Positions 15,817-23,800 of a stretch of 42,606 nucleotides of DNA are shown in pieces. Source of the DNA: Clostridiales bacterium DTU033. Lineage in GTDB: Bacteria; Bacillota; Clostridia; Oscillospirales; Acutalibacteraceae. Below the pieces are notes generated by a model. The model searched no databases. It saw only the letters and a list, made by a program, of their open reading frames with translations, and was not told the origin of the DNA. The position numbers were made by a program, and so were the translations under genes. The DNA is taken from contig LFTH01000127.1 in NCBI GenBank assembly GCA_001513365.1, positions 1 through 42,606 of the forward strand, read 5' to 3'. Numbering within the stretch: position 1 is the first letter of the stretch; each line of letters opens with the position of its first letter.

Positions 15817-16584
15817 ATGAAAATTCTCACAGTCAGGAACATACAAAAATCCTTTGGGAAGGAGCCGGTGCTGCGCGGCCTGTCCTTTGACATCTCGCAG
15901 GGCGAGGTTTTGTCGGTTATCGGGCCGTCGGGTTCGGGCAAATCCACCCTGCTGCGCTGCGTTACCCTGCTTGAGCGGATTGACGCCGGGTTTATCGCGT
16001 ACGGCGACCTTGTGATGGCGAAGACCGACGAGGCGAGCGGGAAAGCGGTATACAGCCCCGCGCCGGCGCTGCAGCAGATACGGCGCAGGTTCGGGCTGGT
16101 GTTCCAGAATTTTAACCTGTTCCCGCATTTTTCGGTGATGCGGAATATCACCGAAGCGCCGATACATGTCGCTGGCAAGAGCCGCGAGGAGGCCGAAAGA
16201 GAGGCAAGGGCGCTGCTTGAAAAGGTGGGGCTTGGCGAAAAGGCCGACTCGTACCCCTGCGAGCTTTCAGGGGGGCAGCAGCAGCGGGTGGCAATCGCGA
16301 GGGCGCTGGCAATGCAGCCGGATATCCTTTTTTTCGACGAGCCGACGTCCGCGCTTGACCCGGAGCTGACCGGAGAAATCTTAAAGGTAATCCGCAACCT
16401 CGCCGAGGAAAAAATGACAATGGTGATTGTAACCCACGAAATGGCGTTTGCCCGCGACGTCTCCGACCGGGTGATTTTCATGGACGACGGGGCGATTGTG
16501 GAGCAGGGCGACCCGAAACAGGTAATAGAAAACCCAAAGAGCGAACGCACCAGGGCGTTTTTAGCGAGGTTCAGCAACAGTTAA
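15817..16584 (+). CDS. polar amino acid ABC transporter ATPase (GlnQ-like)
   Basis: Drives uptake by ATP hydrolysis. The 255 residues carry Walker [11 protein letters not shown]-loop [10 protein letters not shown], signature LSGGQQQR, Walker [15 protein letters not shown] and the H-loop VTHEM. An insertion after Walker A (roughly residues 65-85, [18 protein letters not shown]) is a little longer than in typical GlnQ but is common in clostridial members. The ATG at 15817 gives [14 protein letters not shown]; its ribosome binding site is weak (AAAGG about 11 bases upstream). Last gene of the three-gene importer operon, followed by a strong terminator. Confidence 0.94.
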   Translation: MKILTVRNIQKSFGKEPVLRGLSFDISQGEVLSVIGPSGSGKSTLLRCVTLLERIDAGFIAYGDLVMAKTDEASGKAVYSPAPALQQIRRRFGLVFQNFNLFPHFSVMRNITEAPIHVAGKSREEAEREARALLEKVGLGEKADSYPCELSGGQQQRVAIARALAMQPDILFFDEPTSALDPELTGEILKVIRNLAEEKMTMVIVTHEMAFARDVSDRVIFMDDGAIVEQGDPKQVIENPKSERTRAFLARFSNS

Positions 16585-16601
16585 ATCCTTTATATAAAGT
16601 C

Positions 16602-16628
16602 AAGCCTGCCTGTTTTGGCAGGCTTTTT
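16602..16628 (+). terminator. rho-independent terminator of the importer operon
   Basis: AAGCCTGCC (16602-16610) and GGCAGGCTT (16617-16625) form a perfect 9-bp stem with a 6-base loop, running into TTTTT. Confidence 0.9.
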
Positions 16629-16740
16629 AATACAGGCGGAGGAAGGGCTTTGACGCCGCACAACTGCAAAGGCGGCCGATATAATGTAAAAAGGGATAAT
16701 ATAGCCGTAAGGGTCGGGGAAAATATTATGAATTCTGTGG

Positions 16741-16769
16741 TTGAATAAATTTAAAAAAGCTACTATAAT
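16741..16769 (+). promoter_or_regulatory. sigma-A-type promoter of trkA-trkH
   Basis: TTGAAT (16741-16746), 17-bp spacer, TATAAT (16764-16769), 84 bp upstream of trkA. Confidence 0.68.
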
Positions 16770-16853
16770 ATTCTGTATTTCAAAGACTGTACGGCCGCGC
16801 TTGAGGGCAAAGGGTTAAGTGCAGAGATTTTTGAGAGGATGGTGTTCAGCGCC

Positions 16854-18254
16854 ATGAAGGTGATTATTGTCGGGTGCGGGAAAATCGGATATACGATTGC
16901 GAAGGCCCTGGCCGAAAAAAAGGGTATTTATGTAACGGTGGTGGACAAAAACCCTGATATTTTTGAAAGCGATGTTGAGCCGATAGACGCAATATTTATC
17001 CATGGTAACGGGGCAAACGAAAAAACGCTGATTGAGGCCGGGGCCAAAGACGCCGATTTGATTGTAAGCACGACCGACGCCGATGAATTAAATGTATTGT
17101 GCTGTATTATGGCTGAACGCCTTGGGACAAAACATTCAATCGCGAGGGTGCGAAACCCTGAGTATATGCTGGAATACAACGAGCTCTGGAAGGACCTTGG
17201 AATTGACGTGGTAATCAACCCCGAACGGCAGACCGCAAGAGAGATTTCAAAGATTTTAAGATACCCCGCCGCCGATGAGGTGGATACCTTTGTGGGCGGC
17301 AGGATTGAAATGGTCTCTTTTAAAGTGTCCGAAACTCCGGGATATTTCGTGGGCAAAAAGGTGTCCGAGCTTTTTGACAGGACTATGGGAATCCTGCTTG
17401 CGATTGTTGAGCGGGAAAACAGCGCGCTGATACCATACGGGGATTTTGTGTTTGAGAAATCCGACACCGTGAGAATTCTCGGACGCCCGTATCATATCAT
17501 GAAATTCCTGACCCATATCAAGCGCAGGCCAAAAAAAGAACAGCAGGTTATGGTGATAGGCGGCGGAAGGATTACCCATTATCTGGTCGAGCTTTTGAAC
17601 AGGCATATGATGAAAGCCCAAATCAAAATCTTTGAAAAGGACAGGGAGAAATGCGAGGCGCTGTTTCAAACCCTGTCTTTAGCCGGGCTTGATAACAACT
17701 GCCTGATTATTCACGGGGACGGAACGAACGAGGAGCTTTTAATCGCCGAGGAAATTAACAGGATGGACGCCTTTGTGGCTCTGACCGACAAGGATGAAGA
17801 AAACGCGATTATCTCCCTTTACGCCCTTCAGACAGGGGTTAAAAAGGTGGTTACAAAGGTAAATCACATCCATCTGAGCATGATAAGCAATCTGGGGTTA
17901 GGGCTCGGCAGCATTATCACCCCGAAAAACATAACGGCGAATACCGTTGTCCGGTATGTTGAAGGGCTGACCGGCGTCATCGGAAGCAATATAAAATTGA
18001 TGCACCGGATTTTTTCGAGCAAAGACGGGAACGTCGAGGCGATTGAGTTTCAGGTCAACAAAAAAGCAAAATATTTCGGCAGACCCATCAGGGACTTAAA
18101 CCTTAAGAAAGGAATTCTGATAGGCTGTATCAGCAGAGGCTCGGACGTCATCATTCCGTCGGGGGATACTGAGATACAGTTGGGGGACAGCGTGATTATC
18201 ATAACGAAAAACAATGATATCCGCGATTTGGACGATATTATAGCGGCAAAATAG
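16854..18254 (+). CDS. trkA: Trk potassium uptake system peripheral protein TrkA
   Basis: Cytoplasmic gating subunit of the Trk potassium transporter. The 466 residues contain two tandem RCK units: an N-terminal Rossmann domain with VGCGKIG and a second with IGGGRITHYLVELL, each followed by an RCK-C ligand-binding lobe (the second around EAIEFQVNKKAKYFGRPIRDLNL). NAD(H), ATP/ADP and, in many Firmicutes, c-di-AMP are the known ligands of this class. ATG 16854 gives the family start MKVIIVGCGKIG; an in-frame ATG at 16839 abuts GAGAGG and is less likely. It is 29 bp upstream of trkH, its channel partner. Confidence 0.96.
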   Translation: MKVIIVGCGKIGYTIAKALAEKKGIYVTVVDKNPDIFESDVEPIDAIFIHGNGANEKTLIEAGAKDADLIVSTTDADELNVLCCIMAERLGTKHSIARVRNPEYMLEYNELWKDLGIDVVINPERQTAREISKILRYPAADEVDTFVGGRIEMVSFKVSETPGYFVGKKVSELFDRTMGILLAIVERENSALIPYGDFVFEKSDTVRILGRPYHIMKFLTHIKRRPKKEQQVMVIGGGRITHYLVELLNRHMMKAQIKIFEKDREKCEALFQTLSLAGLDNNCLIIHGDGTNEELLIAEEINRMDAFVALTDKDEENAIISLYALQTGVKKVVTKVNHIHLSMISNLGLGLGSIITPKNITANTVVRYVEGLTGVIGSNIKLMHRIFSSKDGNVEAIEFQVNKKAKYFGRPIRDLNLKKGILIGCISRGSDVIIPSGDTEIQLGDSVIIITKNNDIRDLDDIIAAK

Positions 18255-18283
18255 AGTATTAAATAAAGAGGGATAAACATAAA

Positions 18284-19735
18284 ATGAACCGCAGGCTTAT
18301 TTTCAAATCAATCGGGAGCATTCTTCGGATAGAAGCGTTACTCATGCTTTTTCCCCTTGTCGTTTCATTGATATATGGCGGCGGGGATTATTGGGCATTC
18401 CTGTGGTCAATCCTGATAACGTTCGCCGCAGGTATGTTGCTGGCAAGCATAAAGCCAAAGAACCGAAATTTCAGAACCAGGGACGCTTTTGTCGTTGCCG
18501 GGTTATCGTGGTTTTTGTTTTCGCTTTTCGGCGCGCTGCCGTTCTTATTCTCCGGGTGTTTCAACAGCTTTATAGACTGCGTATTCGAGGCCGTGTCGGG
18601 CTTTACCACCACAGGCGCATCCGTCTTAACCAGTGTCGAAGGACTGCCGAAAGGGATACTGTTTTGGCGCAGCTTTTCCCATTGGGTTGGCGGCATGGGC
18701 ATTCTTATGTTTATGATGGCGGCGCTTCCGTCCATAAACGCGTCGTCGGTCAATCTTCTGCGGGCGGAAAGCACCGGCCCGTCGCCTGATAAAATCGTCC
18801 CGAAGATACGGCAGACAGCCAGAATTCTGTATATGATATATATCGCGCTGACCGTTTTGCTGATAGTCTTTCTGATTATTTCCGGGCTTCCGGTCTACGA
18901 TTCCCTTATCAACGCCTTTTCAACGGCGGGTACGGGCGGTTTTTCAAGCCTGAACGCGAGTATCGGCGGGTACAACAGCCTCGCCGCCGAGATAGTCATA
19001 ACCATATTTATGTTTTTGTTCGGGGTTAATTTTTCGCTTTATTTTCTTATTTTTGACAGGAAGTTTTCAAGATTTATCAGGGACGCCGAATTGAAAGTGT
19101 ATTTCGGGGTTGTGGCGGCCGCAATTATTATCATCGCAATCAATATTTCCGGGCTTTACGGCGGGTTTGCCAACGCTCTTAGACATTCGTCTTTTCAGGT
19201 TTCGTCAATCATATCGACCACCGGGTATGCGACTGCGGATTTCAATCTGTGGCCAACTTTAAGCAAAGTAATACTGGTGTTTTTAATGGCGTCGGGCTGC
19301 TGCGCCGGCTCCACCGGCGGAGGAATAAAGCTTATTAGGTTTATCATTCTTTTCAAAGCGGTAAAAATCGAACTGGGCAAGATTTTTCATCCCGGAAGAA
19401 TAGACGCGGTGTCAATCAACGGCAAGAGGATAAGCAGGGATATCGTGTCAAGGACCGCTTTGTTTTTCTTTGTTTATTTCGCGTTTTTCATTCTTTCGGT
19501 GATACTGGTTTCGATTGACGGACACGATATTGTTACCAGCACAACATCGGTTATTGCCTCGTTGAGCAATATCGGCCCCGGCCTTGGCACCATCGGGCCG
19601 GCGGGGAATTATTCCGCGTTTTCTCCCTTTTCCAAGATTGTCCTGTCGTTCTGCATGATTGCGGGACGCCTTGAGTTTTTCCCGGTGCTGGTTTTGTTTG
19701 TTCCGTCAGTCTGGAAAAAAGGATTGATAAAATAA
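18284..19735 (+). CDS. trkH: Trk potassium uptake system membrane protein TrkH
   Basis: Potassium-translocating membrane subunit. The 483-residue protein has four pore-loop repeats, each keeping the selectivity glycine: GFTTTGAS, FSTAGTGGFS, IISTTGYATAD and SLSNIGPGLG. Conserved SHWVGGMGILMF after the first loop and GCCAGSTGGGIKLIR are TrkH hallmarks. The ATG at 18284 follows AAAGAGGGAT. It forms an operon with trkA. Only a weak 4-bp stem was seen after its stop, so termination is unclear. Confidence 0.96.
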   Translation: MNRRLIFKSIGSILRIEALLMLFPLVVSLIYGGGDYWAFLWSILITFAAGMLLASIKPKNRNFRTRDAFVVAGLSWFLFSLFGALPFLFSGCFNSFIDCVFEAVSGFTTTGASVLTSVEGLPKGILFWRSFSHWVGGMGILMFMMAALPSINASSVNLLRAESTGPSPDKIVPKIRQTARILYMIYIALTVLLIVFLIISGLPVYDSLINAFSTAGTGGFSSLNASIGGYNSLAAEIVITIFMFLFGVNFSLYFLIFDRKFSRFIRDAELKVYFGVVAAAIIIIAINISGLYGGFANALRHSSFQVSSIISTTGYATADFNLWPTLSKVILVFLMASGCCAGSTGGGIKLIRFIILFKAVKIELGKIFHPGRIDAVSINGKRISRDIVSRTALFFFVYFAFFILSVILVSIDGHDIVTSTTSVIASLSNIGPGLGTIGPAGNYSAFSPFSKIVLSFCMIAGRLEFFPVLVLFVPSVWKKGLIK

Positions 19736-19915
19736 TTTCGGGCGTTTTTTGCCCAAAATCATTCCTGCGGCAAACAGCGGGAAAAACGCCGACCGGGGTT
19801 TTAAGGGGACAGGGATATAAAACCAAAAACCGCGCTTGTCTCGGCAGGGGAGATACGGCGGGGGATTAAGCTACGGTATTCGCCTGTTGTCGAGGCGATT
19901 TTACATTCAAATTAC

Positions 19916-19944
19916 TTGACAATCAAATTATTTTGTGGTAGTTT
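19916..19944 (+). promoter_or_regulatory. putative degV promoter
   Basis: TTGACA (19916-19921) is perfect; a 17-bp spacer leads to TAGTTT (19939-19944), a poor -10. A small 6-bp stem (TCGCCT 19880-19885, AGGCGA 19893-19898) followed by TTTT lies just upstream and may terminate trkH transcription. Confidence 0.5.
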
Positions 19945-19998
19945 TGTTGCATGCAAAAAGCTGTTTTGCGATAAATAAGTTTTGGAAAGAGGTGCGTT

Positions 19999-20838
19999 AT
20001 GGCTGTCAGGATTATAACCGACAGTTCCTGCGACCATCCGTTTTGGGTTCAGGAAAAATGGGATATAAAAATGATGTCGTTCAAGGTAATTTTTGGGGAT
20101 AAAGAATATGTGGAAGGGAAAACCCTTACAAACCAGCAGTTTTACGAGTTAATGCACGCCGCCACCGAAATCCCGAAAACCGTCCAGATTTTGCCGGTGG
20201 AATTTGAGGAGGTTTTCAGGCCGTATGCCGAGGCGGGGGACGAAATGGTGGTCCTGCCGATTTCAAAGCATATGAGCGGGACATACAACAGCGCATTGAT
20301 GGCGAAAGAGCAGTTTCCGGACGCGAAAATCTACGTGGTTGATACCCTGAACACCTCGTTTGGGCTCGGCCTTTTGGTCGACATGGCGGTCAGGTTCCGC
20401 GACCAGGGCATGGGCGCAAAGGAAATCGCCGAGCGTATCGACAGCATAAAGGAAAAAGTGCGGCTGTACGCCGTAATCGGGGATTTGAAATACCTTAAGA
20501 TGGGCGGCAGGCTTTCCTCGGCCGGCGCCGCTGTCGGTACCCTGCTCGGAATTAAGCCGATTGTATGCATCAGGGACGGCAAGGTGATAGGGATTGACAA
20601 GGCGCGCGGGATGAAGGCGGGGTACCAGACCGTGCTTTCGTATGCGGAAAAGGACGGTATTGATACCGATTATCCGGTGTATTTCGGCCATTCCGATTTC
20701 CCCGACGGGATGGCGGAGCTTCAGGCGATGTATAATGAAAGGTTCGGCGTCGGGGAAATCCACACCTCCGAAATCGGCCCGATTGTCGGCACCCATGCCG
20801 GCCCGGGCTGCGCGGGAATTGCTTTTGTGGCAAAATAA
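19999..20838 (+). CDS. DegV family fatty acid-binding protein
   Basis: DegV/FakB-type protein. Relatives bind a fatty acid and present it to the FakA kinase for phospholipid synthesis. The 279 residues begin MAVRIITDSSCD and contain the binding-cleft blocks SKHMSGTYNSALMAKEQFPDAKIYVVDT and GGRLSSAGAAVGTLLGIKP. The C-terminal lobe ends with GPIVGTHAGPGCAGIAF, where the T-H-x-G-P motif is typical. The ATG follows AAAGAGGTG. It appears monocistronic, with promoter and strong terminator. No fakA kinase gene is nearby. Which acid it binds cannot be told. Confidence 0.92.
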   Translation: MAVRIITDSSCDHPFWVQEKWDIKMMSFKVIFGDKEYVEGKTLTNQQFYELMHAATEIPKTVQILPVEFEEVFRPYAEAGDEMVVLPISKHMSGTYNSALMAKEQFPDAKIYVVDTLNTSFGLGLLVDMAVRFRDQGMGAKEIAERIDSIKEKVRLYAVIGDLKYLKMGGRLSSAGAAVGTLLGIKPIVCIRDGKVIGIDKARGMKAGYQTVLSYAEKDGIDTDYPVYFGHSDFPDGMAELQAMYNERFGVGEIHTSEIGPIVGTHAGPGCAGIAFVAK

Positions 20839-20853
20839 ATACTGAAATAGTCT

Positions 20854-20909
20854 AGGGGCGCTCAAAACCCGAAACGGCCGCGTTTTGGGTTTTTGGCGCC
20901 CCTTTTTTT
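20854..20909 (+). terminator. rho-independent terminator of degV
   Basis: AGGGGCGC (20854-20861) pairs with GCGCCCCT (20896-20903), an inner stem joins CAAAACCC with GTTTTGGG, and seven T residues follow. It stands between convergent genes. Confidence 0.85.
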
Positions 20910-20912
20910 GCT

Positions 20913-21953
20913 TTAATCCTCGATTATTTCGCGTATGTCGTACACCCGCGAGTACTCCTTTGTGTCCGGGTTTCTGACCACTTCGCTGCGGTTCCTGTGC
21001 AGCAGCAGGATAATCGGGTAAATGTCTATCCAGATTTCGCTGTTGCATTCCTTTTGGGATTCGTCAAATATCAGTTGCAGTCCTATGTGAAGGTGGGTCT
21101 GGCGGATGTTGTTGGTATTCTCGTTCAGGCTGTAACCGGAGCGCCCCATATATCCGATGACGTCTCCGGGCTTGACTGTTGAGCCGATTTTAAGCGATTT
21201 GTTGAACGGGAAATCCTTTCGAAGATGGGCGTAGTAGTAATAACGCTTGCCGTCGCGGCTGCGTATCCCTATCCGCCATCCGCCGTACTGGTTCCAGCCG
21301 AGCGCTTCCACCGTCCCGCCTTCCACCGCGATAATCGGGGTGCCCACCGAGCCCATCATGTCGTGGCCGAGGTGCCTGCGCTTGAAGCCGTACGACCTGC
21401 CGGTCCCGAAATCGTCGTAGTGGTTGTAGTAAAAACCTTTCGCAATCGGAGAGAACGCTTTTATCCCGTATCTTCGCTCCCACCTTTTGCCGCTTTGGGA
21501 GCTTTGGTCCTTTACCTCGATTTCGTACCAACCGACAAGCCCCGAAAGGGCGGCGGTATAGGCTTCGAGATAATAGTCGTAGTATTTCAGGCCGGCGGCG
21601 AGCTCTTCAATTGTCTTGCCGGATTTGATTTGCTCCATCACAGCGTCAAGCTGGGAGGTTTTAAACCTTTTGAAATTATTGCCGTTTTTAGCCGCAAGAT
21701 ACGCAAGCAGGCTGATGAAGCTGACCGGGGTCTGGCTGTCGCGGTATTCCATGTCCAGCTTTATCGAGTAGTCCAGCGCCTGATATGTAACGTTAAAATC
21801 GACCCATTTGATGAAATCGTCCTGCTGCGCCTTGTTGGCGTTTGCCGCGGCCGACTGATAGTAAAAAAAACAGCCTGAGCCGGCCAATAAAAGCGCCGCA
21901 AAAAGGACGACGGCCGCCCGCGCCAGCCTTTTTCGGCTTACTATTATCACCAT
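20913..21953 (-). CDS. membrane-anchored M23 family metallopeptidase
   Basis: Probable peptidoglycan endopeptidase outside the cell membrane. The 346 residues start with a basic stretch and one membrane segment (about residues 12-32), then a helical region of unknown role. The C-terminal lysostaphin-like (LytM) domain follows, with zinc ligands in RHLGHDMMGSVGTPI (H-x3-D type) and THLHIG (HxH). The GTVEALGWNQYGGWRIGIRS and YYYYAHLRKD blocks are typical of active M23 enzymes such as sporulation and cell-separation proteases. ATG 21953 follows GGAAAGG at about 12 bases. It is convergent with degV, and no adjacent partner reveals its process. Confidence 0.88.
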   Translation of the reverse strand: MVIIVSRKRLARAAVVLFAALLLAGSGCFFYYQSAAANANKAQQDDFIKWVDFNVTYQALDYSIKLDMEYRDSQTPVSFISLLAYLAAKNGNNFKRFKTSQLDAVMEQIKSGKTIEELAAGLKYYDYYLEAYTAALSGLVGWYEIEVKDQSSQSGKRWERRYGIKAFSPIAKGFYYNHYDDFGTGRSYGFKRRHLGHDMMGSVGTPIIAVEGGTVEALGWNQYGGWRIGIRSRDGKRYYYYAHLRKDFPFNKSLKIGSTVKPGDVIGYMGRSGYSLNENTNNIRQTHLHIGLQLIFDESQKECNSEIWIDIYPIILLLHRNRSEVVRNPDTKEYSRVYDIREIIED

Positions 21954-22056
21954 CCAGCATACACGCCTTTCCGCAAAGTAGGTACCGGTTATATATTATG
22001 ATGCGGCGGCGGCTAAAATGCGCAGGTTTTGTCAGTTAAAACAGCCGGCGGCTGAC

Positions 22057-22086
22057 AAAAAAACCGCCCGCGCTTTCCGCGGACGG
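22057..22086 (-). terminator. rho-independent terminator of the MATE gene
   Basis: Read on the minus strand, CCGTCCGCG pairs with CGCGGGCGG (one wobble pair) over a 5-base loop and is followed by TTTTTTT. A second small dyad (22031-22056) lies just beyond it. Confidence 0.83.
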
Positions 22087-22105
22087 GGAGATTTTGCGGC
22101 GAATG

Positions 22106-23506
22106 TCAATCCACCAGCCTGTGGGAGAGCCACCGTTTGCCGCGCAGTCTGATCAGGAAAATGCTCCCCCTGAACAGCCATTCAATAAACATCGCGGCCC
22201 ATATCCCGTAAATCCCGAACGGCAGGATTACACCAAGGACATACCCCATCACCACCCGCAGCGTCCACATGCTGCCCAATGCCGTAAGCAGCGCAAAACG
22301 CGCGTCTCCGGCGGCGCGCAGGGCGGCGGGACTGACAAAGCTGATACTCCAAAACAGCGGGGCTGTAACCAGACTTGCATAGCATAACAGCTTGATTGCC
22401 GGGATAATCTCGGCAGCGGGGGAGAACAAGCCGATTAGGGGCGAAAGGAGAGGGAGCATAATCAGGCCGGTTACCCCGAGGGACAGCGAGCTTAATATTA
22501 AGAATACGCGCACATATTTTCTTGCGCTGTTATAATCGCCGCTGCCCACGCACTGCCCGACCACCGGGATTATGGCGAGGCTGAACGCCAGCCCTCCGAC
22601 CTCCAACAGCACCAAAAACGACATGCTGATTGCGTTGACTGCTACCGCGCCGGTCCCCAGTTTAACAATAAAAGTCTGAGTAATCAGCTTGCCGGCGTTG
22701 AAGAACACCTGCTCGGCGGCGATAGGGATGCCGACTAACATCAGCCGCTTTTGCATATTTACGTCAATGCGCGCGATGTCCTTAATGCGCAGGGCAATTC
22801 TCTTGTGGATTGCGGTTATGTATATAAATGAGCAGAGCATGCCGAGCGCCCGGGATAAAAACATCGAGATTATAAGCCCGGTAATGCCCATTCTGAAAAC
22901 TCTTAAAAAGGCGATGTTGAAAATCAGATAGCTGCCGTTTCTTATCAGGTACAGCCACAGCGAGGATTTTGTGTCGCCTGTCCCGCGCAGCACCCCGCAG
23001 ACCGCGTCAATCAGAGCGACGAGCGGGTATGTAAGCGCGCTGCCGGTTAAATACATCTTTGCCCTGACGAGTACTTCGCGCTCCGCGCTTTTGAAAAGGA
23101 AAGTCAATATCGGCTCTGAAAAGGCGGCGAACACGGCGCCCGCCGCAATGGATACCACAGCCATCGCGGATATCGAATTGGCGGCGGTTGTAAATACCTG
23201 TTCGCGTTTGCCGGCGCCGGTGTACTGGGCGACCAGAACAGTGCCGCCGGTAGCGAGCGCGATAAAAATATTCAGCATGATGACGTTTATCGAGTCCACC
23301 ATGCTGACCGCGGCTATTTCCGCTTCCCCGGATGAGCTTATCATCGCAGTGTTAAAAAAGGTGATGACGCTGTTGGAGAGCTGGTCAAAAAGCAGGGGGA
23401 CAAATATTGCGATTACCTGCCGGTAATTCAGGGATTTGCCGGACAAGTGCCTGTCCAAAGCTGCGGATAAGCGAAGTTTAATTTTTAACAGCGATTCTAC
23501 CGGCAT
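22106..23506 (-). CDS. MATE family efflux transporter
   Basis: Multidrug/toxic-compound exporter of the MATE (NorM/DinF) family. The 466-residue protein has about twelve membrane segments in two similar halves. Family blocks include AIFVPLLFDQLSNSVITFFNTAMIS, VCGVLRGTGDTKSSL in the first half and SFVSPAALRAAGDARFAL in the second. The start is placed at ATG 23506, preceded by GGAGCAGGATGG on the minus strand; an in-frame ATG six codons earlier (23524) has no ribosome binding site. It is divergent from nrdJ; a TTGACA on the minus strand at 23562-23567 may be its -35. The substrate is unknown. Confidence 0.93.
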   Translation of the reverse strand: MPVESLLKIKLRLSAALDRHLSGKSLNYRQVIAIFVPLLFDQLSNSVITFFNTAMISSSGEAEIAAVSMVDSINVIMLNIFIALATGGTVLVAQYTGAGKREQVFTTAANSISAMAVVSIAAGAVFAAFSEPILTFLFKSAEREVLVRAKMYLTGSALTYPLVALIDAVCGVLRGTGDTKSSLWLYLIRNGSYLIFNIAFLRVFRMGITGLIISMFLSRALGMLCSFIYITAIHKRIALRIKDIARIDVNMQKRLMLVGIPIAAEQVFFNAGKLITQTFIVKLGTGAVAVNAISMSFLVLLEVGGLAFSLAIIPVVGQCVGSGDYNSARKYVRVFLILSSLSLGVTGLIMLPLLSPLIGLFSPAAEIIPAIKLLCYASLVTAPLFWSISFVSPAALRAAGDARFALLTALGSMWTLRVVMGYVLGVILPFGIYGIWAAMFIEWLFRGSIFLIRLRGKRWLSHRLVD

Positions 23507-23651
23507 AAATCCATCCTGCTCCATAATCCATAATCACACATACCAGTATATCATCTTTGCCTGTCAAGTTGCAATATACAGATTTTTGCCTAAAAAATTA
23601 TTTTCGTAGGTATGAATGTAAAATATCAAGTTTTTTTGTGAATAATCATAC

Positions 23652-23680
23652 TTGACAGGCGGCGGCGCGGCAAATACAAT
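23652..23680 (+). promoter_or_regulatory. strong nrdJ promoter overlapped by an NrdR box
   Basis: TTGACA (23652-23657), 17-bp spacer, TACAAT (23675-23680). The -10 lies inside the first NrdR box. A second candidate promoter (TTTTTA 23695-23700, 17 bp, TATAAT 23718-23723) overlaps the second box. ACTTGACAGG here (23650-23659) is an inverted copy of 23560-23569 near the divergent MATE start. Confidence 0.75.
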
Positions 23681-23720
23681 ATATTGTACCACCGTTTTTA
23701 AAACCTACTTTATATAGTAT
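23674..23720 (+). promoter_or_regulatory. tandem NrdR boxes upstream of nrdJ
   Basis: Box 1 (23674-23689) contains the perfect palindrome TACAATATATTGTA and matches all ten core positions of the published NrdR consensus (core CwAtATaTwG). Box 2 (23705-23720), around TACTTTATATAGTA, matches nine of ten. The boxes start 31 bp apart, three helical turns, the arrangement expected for cooperative binding of the ATP/dATP-sensing repressor NrdR. The nrdR gene itself is not in the window. Confidence 0.8.
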
Positions 23721-23800
23721 AATTTTGCGGCAATTATACAGGCGGTTATAACCGTTGTTATGCTGTCTGTTTAGAAGATAAACTGAGAGGGGAATTGACC

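Noticed and set aside
19736-19765. Terminator directly after trkH
   Set aside because: Only a 4-bp GGGC/GCCC stem followed by A residues; too weak to call.
23525-23800. Cobalamin riboswitch before nrdJ
   Set aside because: The spacer is AT-rich and taken up by promoters and NrdR boxes; no B12-box-like segment or suitable stems were seen.
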